Positions 1-8,290 of a stretch of DNA of 31,354 nucleotides are shown piece by piece. The translations under genes were made by a program, and so were the position numbers. The notes beneath the pieces were generated by a model that was given only the letters and a program-made list of their open reading frames with translations, ran no database searches and had not been told where the DNA came from. The number at the start of each line of letters is the position of its first letter. The stretch's first letter is position 1. The DNA is from an uncultured Eubacteriales bacterium (GTDB lineage: Bacteria; Bacillota; Clostridia; Oscillospirales; Butyricicoccaceae). The stretch lies in NCBI GenBank assembly GCA_934636325.1, contig CAKUAK010000015.1, positions 1-31,354 on the forward strand, given 5' to 3'.

Positions 1-96
1 AGATCGATCCGGGCCGAAAGCCGGACTCCCCCGGGCCGCCCGCACAGGCGGCCGAGGCGTTATCCTTCTTTCAAATATTATGCGTGCTCTGTGCTT

Positions 97-1296
97 TTAT
101 TCGGCGGCCATAAGACCCCTTACGGTCTCCAGCGCCTTCTGGAGCTGTGTATCCTGCTCGTCGGTCAGCGAATAGAAATTATAGAAGTCCTCGTCGGAAA
201 GGGATATCTCTACATCGGGCGTTATGCCGACACCGGCAAGGCTGACCCCCTTGGGGGTGTAATACTTGAGGGTCGAGAGATTGACCGCGCCCTCGCTGAG
301 GGGGATGAGGGTCTGGGCATAACCCTTTCCTATCGTCTTGTCGCCGACTATCGTGGCAACGCCGTATTCCTGAAGCACGGCGGCAAAGAACTCGGCGGCG
401 CTTATCGAATATTCATTGGTGATGACGACCATCGGCAGCTCGATGGCCCCTTCCTTCGAGCGATACTCTGTCACCTCTCCGCGGTTGTCGCTCATGGTGA
501 TTATCGTTCCCTCGGGAAGCAGCAGGTCGAGCATATTGCTCATAACGTCGACATATCCTCCGCCGTTGAACCTGACGTCAAAGACGATGCCCTTGGCCCC
601 GCCGTCGATAAGGCTCTGGAGCTTTTCGGAAAACTCGACGTCGACATTCTTGTCAAAGCCGTCGATATGCAGATAGGCGATATCGCCGATCATCCTGGCC
701 TCGACGCCGGGGTTGAAAACGGCGGCGCGGATGATATCGAACCGCAGGACCGTTCCGTCCCGCATGACGCCGATATTGACACTGGTCCCGGCCTCTCCGC
801 GGACCTTTTCGACAAGCTCGGAATAAGAATCAAAGGCGGCTGTATCCTCGCCGTCGACCTCTACGATAACGTCAAAGGGCTTTATCCCGGCCTTTTCGGC
901 GGGCGAATCGGAGGTGACCTCCGTGACCATATAGCCGTTATTGCTCTCGGTGGCGATGGTCACGCCGATGCCGACATAGCTGTTTTCGTTGGATTCAAGA
1001 AGCTGCTGGTATTCTTCTTCGTTATAATACGACGACCAGCGGTCGCCGACCCCGTCGATGAACCCGGCAAGGACGCCGTCCATGGCCTCATCCATATCGT
1101 ACTCGCCGACATAATATTTATCGACGACCGACACCAGCTCTTTAAGGCGTTTGTAATTGGATTCGGTCTCCTGAAGGTTGCCAAGCATCGAGTTATATAC
1201 CTCTCCGATGCCGAGCATGCATATATTGACCGTAGTAACGACCGCCAGGAATATCAGCATGAGACATGTGGCGACCGATATCTTTTTGTTCTTCAT
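97..1296 (-). CDS. S41 family C-terminal processing peptidase (CtpA/CtpB-like)
   Basis: This 399-residue protein is a carboxyl-terminal processing serine protease acting outside the membrane. It has one N-terminal membrane anchor (about residues 8–28), a PDZ domain (about 105–190, with the GIGV carboxylate-binding loop) and the S41 core. In the segment NEYSISAAEFF the Ser at about 299 and the Lys at about 324 (GDKTIGKG) have the 25-residue spacing of the Ser/Lys catalytic dyad in E. coli Prc. The start is supported by a GGAGG 7–8 nt upstream. It is the last gene of the cdaR–ftsE–ftsX–M23 set and begins 17 nt after the M23 gene. That position suggests processing of exported division or cell-wall proteins. 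The family is seen directly; the substrate is unknown. Confidence 0.95.
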   Translation of the reverse strand: MKNKKISVATCLMLIFLAVVTTVNICMLGIGEVYNSMLGNLQETESNYKRLKELVSVVDKYYVGEYDMDEAMDGVLAGFIDGVGDRWSSYYNEEEYQQLLESNENSYVGIGVTIATESNNGYMVTEVTSDSPAEKAGIKPFDVIVEVDGEDTAAFDSYSELVEKVRGEAGTSVNIGVMRDGTVLRFDIIRAAVFNPGVEARMIGDIAYLHIDGFDKNVDVEFSEKLQSLIDGGAKGIVFDVRFNGGGYVDVMSNMLDLLLPEGTIITMSDNRGEVTEYRSKEGAIELPMVVITNEYSISAAEFFAAVLQEYGVATIVGDKTIGKGYAQTLIPLSEGAVNLSTLKYYTPKGVSLAGVGITPDVEISLSDEDFYNFYSLTDEQDTQLQKALETVRGLMAAE

Positions 1297-1312
1297 CTGT
1301 GATCCTCCGAAA

Positions 1313-2542
1313 TTATTTATAAACGACGCTGAAGTTGGGGAAGGACTTCAAAGGATCGGTGTACTGTCCGTTCTTGAGTATCTCGAAATGCAGGTGCGGC
1401 GCTGTGGAGTAGCCGGTCGAACCGACATACCCGACTATCGTGCCCTGGGATACCTTCTGGCCCTTGCTTACGGCCAGCTTCGACATATGTGCATAGAGGG
1501 TCGCTACCCCGCCGCCGTGGTTGATGACGACATAATATCCGTAAGCCGAGCTGTATGTCGCCGTCGTAACCGTGCCGCTGTTGGCGGCATATATCTTTGT
1601 GCCCGATGTGGCGCGAAGATCGACGCCGGTGTGCAGCTTATAGACCCCGGTTATCGGGTGTGTCCTCATGCCGTATTTGCATGTGACGATATTGTTTGCC
1701 GCCGGAAGAGGCCACATGAAGCTGCCTCCGACATATGTCGACGAGCTCGACGCCGCCTGTTCGGCCAGTGCCTGCTTGATCTGCTTGGATATCTTATCCT
1801 CTTCCTCGGCAATGGCGGCGTACTGGGTCTTGGCCTCTCCCTCGGCCGTCTCGATCTGCTTCATCTGGGCGCTGCGGTCGTTCATGCGCTGCTCCAGCGT
1901 TCTTTTATTGGTCTCGAGCTCGGCCTTCACGGTCACCGCGTCGGCGCGGTCGACCTCGAGGGATTCCTTCTGCTCGGCGATCTGCTGCTTGAGCTGCTTG
2001 AGCTGCTCGAACAGATTCTTATCGTATTTGGACATCTGCGAGACGATCTCGTATCGCGTAAGAAAATCCGAAAAATCATCGCTGGAAAGCAGTATCGAAA
2101 GGCTGCTCATAGAGCCCTTTTCATACATGAGCCTGACCCGCTCCTTGAGCTTTGCATACTGCTCGTCCTCTTTTTTCTGGCTCTCGGCCAGCTCGGCCTC
2201 CTTGACGGTGATCTGGGCGTCGAGCTCGGCTATCAGCTGCTGCTGAAGGTCGATCTCTTCGGTGGCCGCGTCGATCTCGGCGTCGATCTGCTCGATCTCG
2301 GCAAGGATAGTGTTCTTCTGGTTTTTAAGGCGATCCAGCTCCTGCTGGGCCGTCTTTTTCCTTTTATTGACCTGGGACAGCTGATCTTTAAGTCCGCTGA
2401 TCTTTGTGCTCGAATCGGCCGACGCCGACGCGATAGCGCCGAGTATGGTCGAGAGTATCATGAGCGCGGCAAGGACCCCGGCCACGGCTGCGGCCAGCCT
2501 GCGGTTTCTGTCGCGTGAAGTACCGTGTGTTTTCTTTGTCAT
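1313..2542 (-). CDS. Murein hydrolase activator/M23 peptidase with coiled coil (EnvC/PcsB-like)
   Basis: The protein is 409 residues long, with a signal-anchor helix (about 15–40), a long Lys/Glu/Gln-rich coiled coil (about 45–265) and a C-terminal M23 LytM domain. The zinc-site motifs are present: HPITG, LHTGVDL and PHLHFEI. A complete metal site suggests a catalytically active endopeptidase rather than a pure activator such as E. coli EnvC. It follows ftsX with a 1-nt gap (TAAtATG), so translation is probably coupled. By family knowledge, the coiled coil docks on the extracellular loop of FtsX and the FtsE ATPase cycle releases autoinhibition. Naming it EnvC- or PcsB-like rests on this context and domain order. 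Confidence 0.93.
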   Translation of the reverse strand: MTKKTHGTSRDRNRRLAAAVAGVLAALMILSTILGAIASASADSSTKISGLKDQLSQVNKRKKTAQQELDRLKNQKNTILAEIEQIDAEIDAATEEIDLQQQLIAELDAQITVKEAELAESQKKEDEQYAKLKERVRLMYEKGSMSSLSILLSSDDFSDFLTRYEIVSQMSKYDKNLFEQLKQLKQQIAEQKESLEVDRADAVTVKAELETNKRTLEQRMNDRSAQMKQIETAEGEAKTQYAAIAEEEDKISKQIKQALAEQAASSSSTYVGGSFMWPLPAANNIVTCKYGMRTHPITGVYKLHTGVDLRATSGTKIYAANSGTVTTATYSSAYGYYVVINHGGGVATLYAHMSKLAVSKGQKVSQGTIVGYVGSTGYSTAPHLHFEILKNGQYTDPLKSFPNFSVVYK

Positions 2543-2543
2543 A

Positions 2544-3446
2544 TTACACCTTCAGGAACTTTCTGATGGTCAGCACACTGCCGAGTATGCCGATAACGAC
2601 GCCTACGCCTATCATAACGGGCAGCAGGCCCTTCCATACGGCGGCGAAGGCCACCATGTCGAATATGCCCGAGCTCTCGACCAGCTTCGTGGCTATGTAA
2701 TCATATACGCCCCACTCGGCCAGAAAGGCAAACACACCCGACAAAAGCCCGAGCACGGCGCCCTCTATGACGAAAGGCGCGCGAATGAAGCCGTCGGTGG
2801 CGCCGACCATCTTCATGATGGATATCTCCTCGCGGCGGGCAAACATGGCAAGCCTGACCGTGTTTGAAATTATGAACACTGAGACAGCGCCGAGCAGCGC
2901 CATAAGGGCATACGAAACGGCGTTGACGATATTCTTCATCTGTATGAGGCGGTCGGATATCTCCTTCTCGCTGTTGGTCGCCGCCACGCCCGTGACCTCT
3001 TTTATGGCCTCGACCGTCTCGTCATGCCTTGCGACATCGGTCATTACGACGCGGTATTCGTCGCGCAGGGGGTTATCCTCCCTGAGATCCTCCATGACAT
3101 AGGCATCCTCGCCCAGCATATCGAGATAATTCTCAAAGGCCTCTTCTTTCGGTATGAAGGTGACCGAGCTGACATTTGGCACCGACGCGAGACTGTCGGC
3201 CAGCGCCTGGGCCTCTTCCCTCGAAAGAGCTTCATCGACGAAAACGGCGATCTCGTTCTGAGACGCCAGGCCGTCGATGAGCACATCAATATTATACGCC
3301 ACAAGGGCAAAGGTTGAAATAATGAGCAGACAGGCCGCGATGACGGTCACCGCGGCAAAGCTCATAAGGCCATGAAGCCGTATGCCCGATATACCTTCCT
3401 TAAAAAAGTAGGCGATATCGGGCTTTGATTTTCTTCTATTTCTCAT
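2544..3446 (-). CDS. ftsX: Cell division ABC transporter permease FtsX
   Basis: The polytopic FtsX permease has a cytoplasmic basic N-terminus, a first membrane helix (about 25–45), a large extracellular loop (about 50–165) and three C-terminal helices, ending in the typical RKFLKV. It has 300 residues from the ATG used here; an in-frame GTG 15 nt upstream would add five residues. The ATG start overlaps the end of ftsE by 11 nt (ATGAGAAATAG). It partners FtsE in an ABC-type mechanotransmitter that controls peptidoglycan hydrolases in division or sporulation. The M23 gene directly downstream is the likely regulated hydrolase. The gene assignment is secure; the exact start is less so because no strong SD is visible. 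Confidence 0.94.
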   Translation of the reverse strand: MRNRRKSKPDIAYFFKEGISGIRLHGLMSFAAVTVIAACLLIISTFALVAYNIDVLIDGLASQNEIAVFVDEALSREEAQALADSLASVPNVSSVTFIPKEEAFENYLDMLGEDAYVMEDLREDNPLRDEYRVVMTDVARHDETVEAIKEVTGVAATNSEKEISDRLIQMKNIVNAVSYALMALLGAVSVFIISNTVRLAMFARREEISIMKMVGATDGFIRAPFVIEGAVLGLLSGVFAFLAEWGVYDYIATKLVESSGIFDMVAFAAVWKGLLPVMIGVGVVIGILGSVLTIRKFLKV

Positions 3447-4122
3447 CCAAGTAATACCCACCGGTCCTGTCGCTTATAACCACGCCTCTTTCGATGGCTA
3501 TAACGCGCTTTTCAAGCTGATTTACCAGCTCCCTTTCATGTGTGACGACAAGCACCGTCGTCCCAAGGCCGTTTATCTTTTCAAGCAGGGTCATGAGCTC
3601 GACCGACCGCATCGGGTCAAGGTTGCCCGTCGGCTCGTCGGCTATGATGACGTCCGGATTGTTGACAAGAGCCCTGGCTATGGCGACCCTCTGCTGCTCT
3701 CCGCCCGAAAGCTGATGGGGCAGGCGCCGCGATTTGTTTTTGAGCCCGACAAGCTCGAGCACATACGGCACGCGCTTTTTGATGATGCGTGCCGGCGCGC
3801 CGACGGCGCGCATGACAAAGGCAACGTTCTCATAGACCGTCTTGTTGTCTATCAGCCTGAAATCCTGATAAACAACGCCTATCGTCCTGCGCAGATAGGG
3901 TATATCCCGCCGCTTGATCTGGCCGACGTCAAAGCCGTTGACGATGACCTTACCCTCCGACGGGGTCAGCTCGGCCGCCAGCAGCTTTATAAGGGTCGAT
4001 TTGCCCGAGCCGGAAGGCCCGACGACAAAGACGAACTCGCCGTCCTCTATCTTGAGCGAGACGCCGTTGAGCGCCCTGGTGCTTCCGTCGTATACCTTAT
4101 AGACATCCTGAAGTTCGATCAT
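3436..4122 (-). CDS. ftsE: Cell division ABC transporter ATP-binding protein FtsE
   Basis: This 228-residue ABC ATPase has Walker A GPSGSGKST, Q-loop VVYQDFRL, signature LSGGEQQR, Walker B VIIADEPTGNLDP and the H-loop VTHE. Length and the DFRLIDN/TVYENVAF stretch are characteristic of FtsE. It acts on the cytoplasmic face with FtsX. The 3' end overlaps ftsX, and the 5' end lies 6 nt behind the stop of the PucR-type gene, so the genes are co-transcribed. The ribosome binding site is weak (GGGAGAG about 13 nt upstream), consistent with coupling to the upstream gene. Confidence 0.96.
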   Translation of the reverse strand: MIELQDVYKVYDGSTRALNGVSLKIEDGEFVFVVGPSGSGKSTLIKLLAAELTPSEGKVIVNGFDVGQIKRRDIPYLRRTIGVVYQDFRLIDNKTVYENVAFVMRAVGAPARIIKKRVPYVLELVGLKNKSRRLPHQLSGGEQQRVAIARALVNNPDVIIADEPTGNLDPMRSVELMTLLEKINGLGTTVLVVTHERELVNQLEKRVIAIERGVVISDRTGGYYLDEK

Positions 4123-4128
4123 TTTTGA

Positions 4129-5211
4129 TTAAAAACTCTCCCTGGATTTCAAATACTGCTTGACCATCAGGGCGGTTTTAAGAACTATTGCATTGTCAAA
4201 CTCGCGCAGGTCAAGCCCTGTCAGCTTTTTGATCTTCTCAAGGCGGTAAACGAGTGTATTTCTGTGTACGAACAGCTTGCGCGAGGTCTCTGAGACATTG
4301 AGGTTATTTTCGAAGAACTTCTGTATGGTAAAGAGGGTCTCTTCGTCAAGGGCCTCGATAGAACCCTTTTTGAATACCTCTGAAAGGAACATCTCGCAAA
4401 GCGGGGTGGGCAGCTGATATATGAGCCTTCCGATGCCGAGGTTCTCAAAACTCATGACCGTCGTGTCGGAATTAAAGACCTGGCCGATATCGACGGCCAT
4501 CTGGGCCTCCTTGAAGGATCTGGCGATATCCTTGAGCTGGCCGGCCACCGTGCCCATACCGATGATATGGGGGATGCCAAGTTCCTCGTCGATGCCGCTG
4601 TCGATCAGCTTGCCGATCCGTGTGATCTCCTTGCTGTCGCCTGTCTTGAGCTCCTTGACCAGAACGACCTCGTTTTCGTTGATCGTTATGGCAAAGTCCT
4701 TCTGCCTGTCGGGGAAGAGACGGTTAAGGGCCTCTATCACCTGGGCATCCTGACGCTCGGAAAGGCGTATAAGATAGACGGCGCGCTTGGCGTCGTTCTG
4801 AAAATGCATCTCTCTGGACTTGATATAAATATCCCCCGTGAGGATATTCGACAGGATTATACGCTTGATGAAGGCGGCCTTGTCGTGCTTTTCATCATAA
4901 AGAGACTTGCTGTTGGATATGGCCACAGCCGTAAGGGCGCAGACCGTTTCGGCCATCTCGCCGCGGTTGGCGCAGAATACGGCGTACTCGATGCCGTTTT
5001 CATATCCCTTGAGCAGCTGGAAATAATAGCCGCCGAACTCGCCGCTGTCCCTGCCGCTGGCAAAAAAGGCCGAAGCGCTTTCGATGGTGTCGCCGATCAG
5101 CTTGATCTCCGTGCACGAAATGATGTTCCCCGGCTGGTCGACAACACCGACGGTAAAGGGGACTTTTTCTTTTATTTCGAGCAGAATGCTCTGGAACAAC
5201 CTGGCTGCCAT
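4129..5211 (-). CDS. PucR/CdaR-family transcriptional regulator
   Basis: The protein has 360 residues. The C-terminus is the PucR-type helix-turn-helix: LFTIQKFFENNLNVSETSRK followed by LFVHRNTLVYRLEKIKKLTGLD. The N-terminal ~110 residues resemble a ligand-sensing module, and a central segment resembles the GGDEF-derived domain common in CdaR proteins. It is the first gene of the ftsEX operon, a neighbourhood commonly seen in Clostridia. The ligand is unknown; 'sugar diacid' is only inherited from E. coli CdaR. It has a moderate SD (AAAGGATG) and a good promoter at 5265–5293. Confidence 0.88.
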   Translation of the reverse strand: MAARLFQSILLEIKEKVPFTVGVVDQPGNIISCTEIKLIGDTIESASAFFASGRDSGEFGGYYFQLLKGYENGIEYAVFCANRGEMAETVCALTAVAISNSKSLYDEKHDKAAFIKRIILSNILTGDIYIKSREMHFQNDAKRAVYLIRLSERQDAQVIEALNRLFPDRQKDFAITINENEVVLVKELKTGDSKEITRIGKLIDSGIDEELGIPHIIGMGTVAGQLKDIARSFKEAQMAVDIGQVFNSDTTVMSFENLGIGRLIYQLPTPLCEMFLSEVFKKGSIEALDEETLFTIQKFFENNLNVSETSRKLFVHRNTLVYRLEKIKKLTGLDLREFDNAIVLKTALMVKQYLKSRESF

Positions 5212-5264
5212 ACATCTATCATCCTTTGTAACTTTTATATAAATCCAGTACCGCTAACATGTCT

Positions 5265-5293
5265 ATTTTACTGTATCATTTCTCTTTTTTCAA
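5265..5293 (-). promoter_or_regulatory. Predicted promoter of the cdaR–ftsEX–M23–S41 operon
   Basis: On the minus strand TTGAAA and TAAAAT are separated by exactly 17 nt, a near-consensus vegetative promoter. The -35 and spacer lie inside the 3' end of the pseudouridine synthase gene and the -10 spans its stop. Transcription would begin about 45–50 nt before the regulator's ATG. Confidence 0.6.
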
Positions 5294-6038
5294 CAATTTT
5301 TTGATTTTTATTTTGGATTTCCTGTTTAATCCCACATTTATCTGTCAGATATTCCCTCTCGGCCTGTGTCAGCCGTCTGAAGCCCCCGGGGCCGAGGGTG
5401 TCGTCGAGCAGTATGCCGCCCATGGCCACCCGGCGCAGCGACAGGACCTCCATGCCCCTTTGGGCGAACATGCGCTTTATCTGATGAAACTTGCCCTCGC
5501 TTATGGTGACCCGGCAGGTCATGCCGTCATCATCCAGTATTTCGAGCCTCGCCGGGCGGGCCGTGAAATCGCCGAGATCCATCCCCTCGGCGAAGGCCCG
5601 GACATCATCCTCTCCTGCCGGGCGGTCGGTGCCTGCGATATACACCTTATCGAGATGATAACGCGGAGAGGTCAGCCTGTGGTTGAGCTCTCCGTCGTCG
5701 GTGATCAGCAGCAGCCCCGTCGTGTCCTTATCGAGCCTGCCGCAGATGCCCAGCCTGCGGCGGGTCAGCTCTTCGGGCAGGAGTTCTGTGACGGTGGGGT
5801 CTCGGGTATCCTCGGTCGCCGAAAGATAACCCTCCGGCTTATCCATCATGATATAAACATATTTTTCATATGCGCCCGTGACCCCGCCCATAGAGAGCTC
5901 TGAATCCTCGGGGAATTTCTTTTCCGGGCTGCGGCACACCTCGCCGCCGACCGACACAAGGCCCTTTCTGACGGCGTTCTGGGCCTGTGCCCGCGATATA
6001 TTGAAGGCTGAAGCCGCAAGCTTATCAAGTCTCTGCAA
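5268..6038 (-). CDS. 16S rRNA pseudouridine synthase, RsuA/RluB family
   Basis: This 256-residue enzyme has an N-terminal S4 RNA-binding domain (about 1–60) and a pseudouridine synthase core. The catalytic Asp is in GRLDKDTTGLLLITDDG and the family motif EGKFHQIKRMF is present. It isomerises a uridine in rRNA; the RsuA type modifies 16S U516. The gene starts at TTG: an AAGGAG 7 nt upstream lies in the last codons of the metallophosphoesterase gene, and the gap is only 2 nt, which argues for coupling. The last ~20 residues (KNQKIVEKREMIQ) are a charged extension beyond the fold. Confidence 0.92.
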   Translation of the reverse strand: MQRLDKLAASAFNISRAQAQNAVRKGLVSVGGEVCRSPEKKFPEDSELSMGGVTGAYEKYVYIMMDKPEGYLSATEDTRDPTVTELLPEELTRRRLGICGRLDKDTTGLLLITDDGELNHRLTSPRYHLDKVYIAGTDRPAGEDDVRAFAEGMDLGDFTARPARLEILDDDGMTCRVTISEGKFHQIKRMFAQRGMEVLSLRRVAMGGILLDDTLGPGGFRRLTQAEREYLTDKCGIKQEIQNKNQKIVEKREMIQ

Positions 6039-6040
6039 CG

Positions 6041-6847
6041 CTATTCTCCTTTGATATCTATTACGGTCAACTCGGGCCGCGAGAAAAGCCTCATCGGCAC
6101 GAGAGACATGCCGAAGCCGCGGTTGACATATATGATCCCGCTATCCGGCTTTTCATACGCCCCGCGGTAATACTTTTTTGCCCCATCGGGCAATATCCTG
6201 TCCATGACAAAGGGTATGTGGACCTGCCCGCCGTGGGAATGTCCCGAAAGCTGGAGCTCGACCCCGGGCGTACCGGCAACGGGGTCGGGCTCGTGGGAAA
6301 GCAGTATGTCGAAGCCGTCGGTGACAAACCTGTCTATATCGGCGGTAAAATATGTGCTGTCGGCCGCGCCTATAAGATTTATCCCGCAGCGCAGCCCGGC
6401 GCTGTCGTTTTCAAGCAGGGTGAATCCCGCCGACGCAATAAGATCGGGATACACCCATTCCGCCCCTCCGCCGACGTCGTGATTTCCGCGGACGGCGTAT
6501 TTATACTCGGCCTCTATGCCCGAAAGTATCTCCATGCATTGTTCGGCGTCGCCCCGATAGGTGCTCAGATCATCGAAAAGATCGCCGAGAAAGACGACGA
6601 CATCCGGCCGCCTGTCATTTATCTCGCCGACCAGCTTTTCAAGCTCGGGCGCGTCGTTGCCCATTCCGATATGGGTGTCGCCGAAGGCGGCTATCCGAAG
6701 CTCCTGCCCGCCGGAGGTCATTTCAAAATGCGTCACCTCGAGCCACCGCGGCTCTATATACCGCATATATATGACCAGCAGAGAGGCCGCGCAGATGAGA
6801 AACAGGATGCTTTTCAAAAGCCGTTTCAGACTTCGTCTGAGCCTCAT
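6041..6847 (-). CDS. Membrane-anchored calcineurin-like metallophosphoesterase (YkuE-like)
   Basis: The protein has 268 residues, with a basic N-terminus, one membrane helix (about 12–30) and an outward phosphoesterase domain. All metal-binding blocks are present: FGDTHIG, GDLFDD, GNHD and SGHSHGGQ. This is the YkuE/LpxH-like branch found in many Firmicutes; the substrate is not known (phospholipid or envelope related by analogy). The ATG overlaps the stop of the Mini-RNase III gene (ATGA), and the pseudouridine synthase follows 2 nt later, so the three genes form an operon. Confidence 0.9.
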   Translation of the reverse strand: MRLRRSLKRLLKSILFLICAASLLVIYMRYIEPRWLEVTHFEMTSGGQELRIAAFGDTHIGMGNDAPELEKLVGEINDRRPDVVVFLGDLFDDLSTYRGDAEQCMEILSGIEAEYKYAVRGNHDVGGGAEWVYPDLIASAGFTLLENDSAGLRCGINLIGAADSTYFTADIDRFVTDGFDILLSHEPDPVAGTPGVELQLSGHSHGGQVHIPFVMDRILPDGAKKYYRGAYEKPDSGIIYVNRGFGMSLVPMRLFSRPELTVIDIKGE

Positions 6848-7251
6848 GACGCTATCGTCCTTATGATGACGTCCCAGAGCTCGGCTATCCGGTCATTCCT
6901 GCCCAGCAGGTAAAGATAACCGAAAAGCGCCTCCAGCGCCGTGGCGTGGGAATATGCGTCATGACCGGCGTGCTTGGGCACCGTCTTGGGCTTGGAGTTG
7001 CGCCCCCGCAGAAAGACGGCCTTTTCCTCCTCGTCGAGCATCGGCCAGATGGCCTCTGACCCTTTATGCTGGGCCTCGGCGCTGACAAGCGCCACGGTCC
7101 TCCGGTGGGTCTCGGCGGCCTTGAAGGCTCCCTCGTGTATGACATGGCTGCGGGCCAGCAGCTCGTAAACGCAGTCGCCTATATGGGCCAGCGTAAGGGT
7201 CGGGAACTGTTTTACCTCCTGCGCCGGCATATTTTCCTTAAAAAGCTCCAA
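6844..7251 (-). CDS. mrnC: Mini-ribonuclease III (MrnC)
   Basis: This 135-residue protein is an RNase III catalytic domain without the double-stranded-RNA-binding domain, the hallmark of Mini-III, which matures 23S rRNA ends in Bacillus subtilis. Visible motifs are LAHIGDCVYELLAR (acidic metal site), RGRNSK and YSHATALEALFGYLYLLG. The start shown is TTG at 7251; an ATG at 7230 (MPAQEV) preceded by AAGGA is a reasonable alternative. It heads the mrnC–phosphoesterase–pseudouridine synthase operon, an RNA-maturation grouping. A promoter lies at 7310–7339. Confidence 0.9.
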   Translation of the reverse strand: MELFKENMPAQEVKQFPTLTLAHIGDCVYELLARSHVIHEGAFKAAETHRRTVALVSAEAQHKGSEAIWPMLDEEEKAVFLRGRNSKPKTVPKHAGHDAYSHATALEALFGYLYLLGRNDRIAELWDVIIRTIAS

Positions 7252-7309
7252 AAAGCTACACCTCTGAGATCTTCATTATATCCGTCACGCATGCGCGCAG
7301 ATATATGTC

Positions 7310-7339
7310 ATTATATCACATCATCCATGTCAAGGGCAA
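7310..7339 (-). promoter_or_regulatory. Predicted promoter of mrnC operon
   Basis: On the minus strand TTGCCC and a perfect TATAAT are separated by 18 nt. A second TTGACA overlaps the spacer at a poor distance. The element is divergent from the thioredoxin promoter about 80 nt away. Confidence 0.5.
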
Positions 7340-7386
7340 TGCGGCGTCATGATGGCCCGGCTTTGAAAAAATATGGTCTTTGGCTC

Positions 7387-7416
7387 TTGCGTCCCGGCAT
7401 AAAAACAGCATATAAT
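7387..7416 (+). promoter_or_regulatory. Predicted promoter of thioredoxin gene
   Basis: TTGCGT and a perfect TATAAT are separated by 18 nt. The predicted start is about 30 nt before the thioredoxin ATG. Confidence 0.6.
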
Positions 7417-7454
7417 ACAGATATTAAATAACACCAAAACGGAGGATGTTTAAA

Positions 7455-7781
7455 ATGGCAATAAAGATGCTTGACAGCAGCAGTTTTGTCGAAACGATAA
7501 ACTGCGGCAAACTGGTTCTCGTCGATTTCTTCGCAACATGGTGCGGCCCCTGCAAGATGCTTGCCCCTGTTCTTGAAGAAATATCCGAAGAGCTGCCCGA
7601 GACCCGCATGATCGCCAAGCTGGATATCGACAAGAATGTCGATCTTGCCCGCAAATACGGCGTCATGAGCGTTCCCACGATGATAGCCTTCAAAAACGGC
7701 AAGGCCGTTACAAAGCTGATCGGTCTGCGCCCCAAAGAGGACGTCCTCAAGTTTCTCGACATAGCCGAAAACATGCAGTAA
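7455..7781 (+). CDS. trxA: Thioredoxin
   Basis: This 108-residue thioredoxin has the redox centre WCGPC, the cis-proline region VPTMIAFKNG and the buried Asp in LVDFFATWCGPC, and it is the usual length. It is a cytoplasmic disulfide reductant. An in-frame ATG at 7446 abuts the GGAGG itself (7441–7445) and cannot be the start; ATG 7455 has ideal 9-nt spacing and gives MAIKMLDSSSF. The gene is monocistronic between its own promoter and a strong terminator. Confidence 0.96.
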   Translation: MAIKMLDSSSFVETINCGKLVLVDFFATWCGPCKMLAPVLEEISEELPETRMIAKLDIDKNVDLARKYGVMSVPTMIAFKNGKAVTKLIGLRPKEDVLKFLDIAENMQ

Positions 7782-7785
7782 TTTT

Positions 7786-7816
7786 AAATGGTCCGGCCGC
7801 ATGGCCGGACCATTTT
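7786..7816 (+). terminator. Terminator of thioredoxin gene
   Basis: A perfect GC-rich stem (AAATGGTCCGGCC with its complement, 4-nt loop GCAT) is followed by T residues, 5 nt after the stop codon. Confidence 0.9.
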
Positions 7817-7834
7817 ACTATCCCGCAATATGCA

Positions 7835-7866
7835 AAAACAGGACGGGAAGACCCATCCTGTTTTAA
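7835..7866 (-). terminator. Terminator of rpsT (bidirectional)
   Basis: Arms AAAACAGGA and TCCTGTTTT enclose an inner GGG/CCC pair. On the minus strand the arm runs into a T5 tract just behind rpsT. The A/T flanks would also let it act on the plus strand as a back-up for trxA. Confidence 0.75.
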
Positions 7867-7881
7867 TTTCAGATTTATCTT

Positions 7882-8142
7882 TTACTGAACGGAGTTGAAC
7901 TTGCCAGCGATCTGGCTCTTCTTCCTCGCTGCCGTATTCTTATGGAGAATACCCTGTGTGGCAGCCCTGTCGATAGCCTTCACGGTAGCCTTGAAAGCTT
8001 CCTGGGCAGCCTCGCCGCCGACTTCCAGAGCCGCGTCAAACTTCTTCAGCTGGGTCTTAAGAGCAGACTTTGCAGCACGGTTCTTTTCATTCTGCATCTT
8101 GCTTACAAGAACACGCTTTTTAGCAGACTTTATATTAGGCAC
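7882..8142 (-). CDS. rpsT: 30S ribosomal protein S20
   Basis: This 86-residue, very basic protein begins with the S20 signature PNIKSAKKR and contains KNRAAKSALKT and ILHKNTAARKKSQIA, as expected for S20 of the small ribosomal subunit. The start is GTG at 8142, 8 nt from GGAGG; an in-frame GTG at 8148 is only 2 nt from the SD and is rejected. It is monocistronic, with a promoter at 8180–8208, and divergent from gpr. The rpsT–gpr–spoIIP order is common in Clostridia. Confidence 0.97.
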   Translation of the reverse strand: MPNIKSAKKRVLVSKMQNEKNRAAKSALKTQLKKFDAALEVGGEAAQEAFKATVKAIDRAATQGILHKNTAARKKSQIAGKFNSVQ

Positions 8143-8179
8143 AATCACAACCTCCTTCAGACAAATTTACAGCAGATAT

Positions 8180-8208
8180 ATTCTAACACTCATTTTAACA
8201 AAAAGCAA
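8180..8208 (-). promoter_or_regulatory. Predicted promoter of rpsT
   Basis: On the minus strand TTGCTT and TAGAAT are separated by 17 nt, about 40 nt before the GTG start. Confidence 0.6.
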
Positions 8209-8290
8209 GAATTATTTTCACATATTTGCCTTTGCGCTCCAAAGACTATCCGGAGAGCCTTATATCACATCAGACAGGAGCTGACAGCCT

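Noticed and set aside
91..1302. 403-codon plus-strand open frame
   Set aside because: It is the antisense of the S41 protease gene; high GC makes long shadow frames. The minus frame has catalytic motifs, SD and operon context.
1178..2518. 446-codon plus-strand open frame
   Set aside because: Antisense shadow of the M23 peptidase coiled coil; no SD and Leu/Gly-rich artefact composition.
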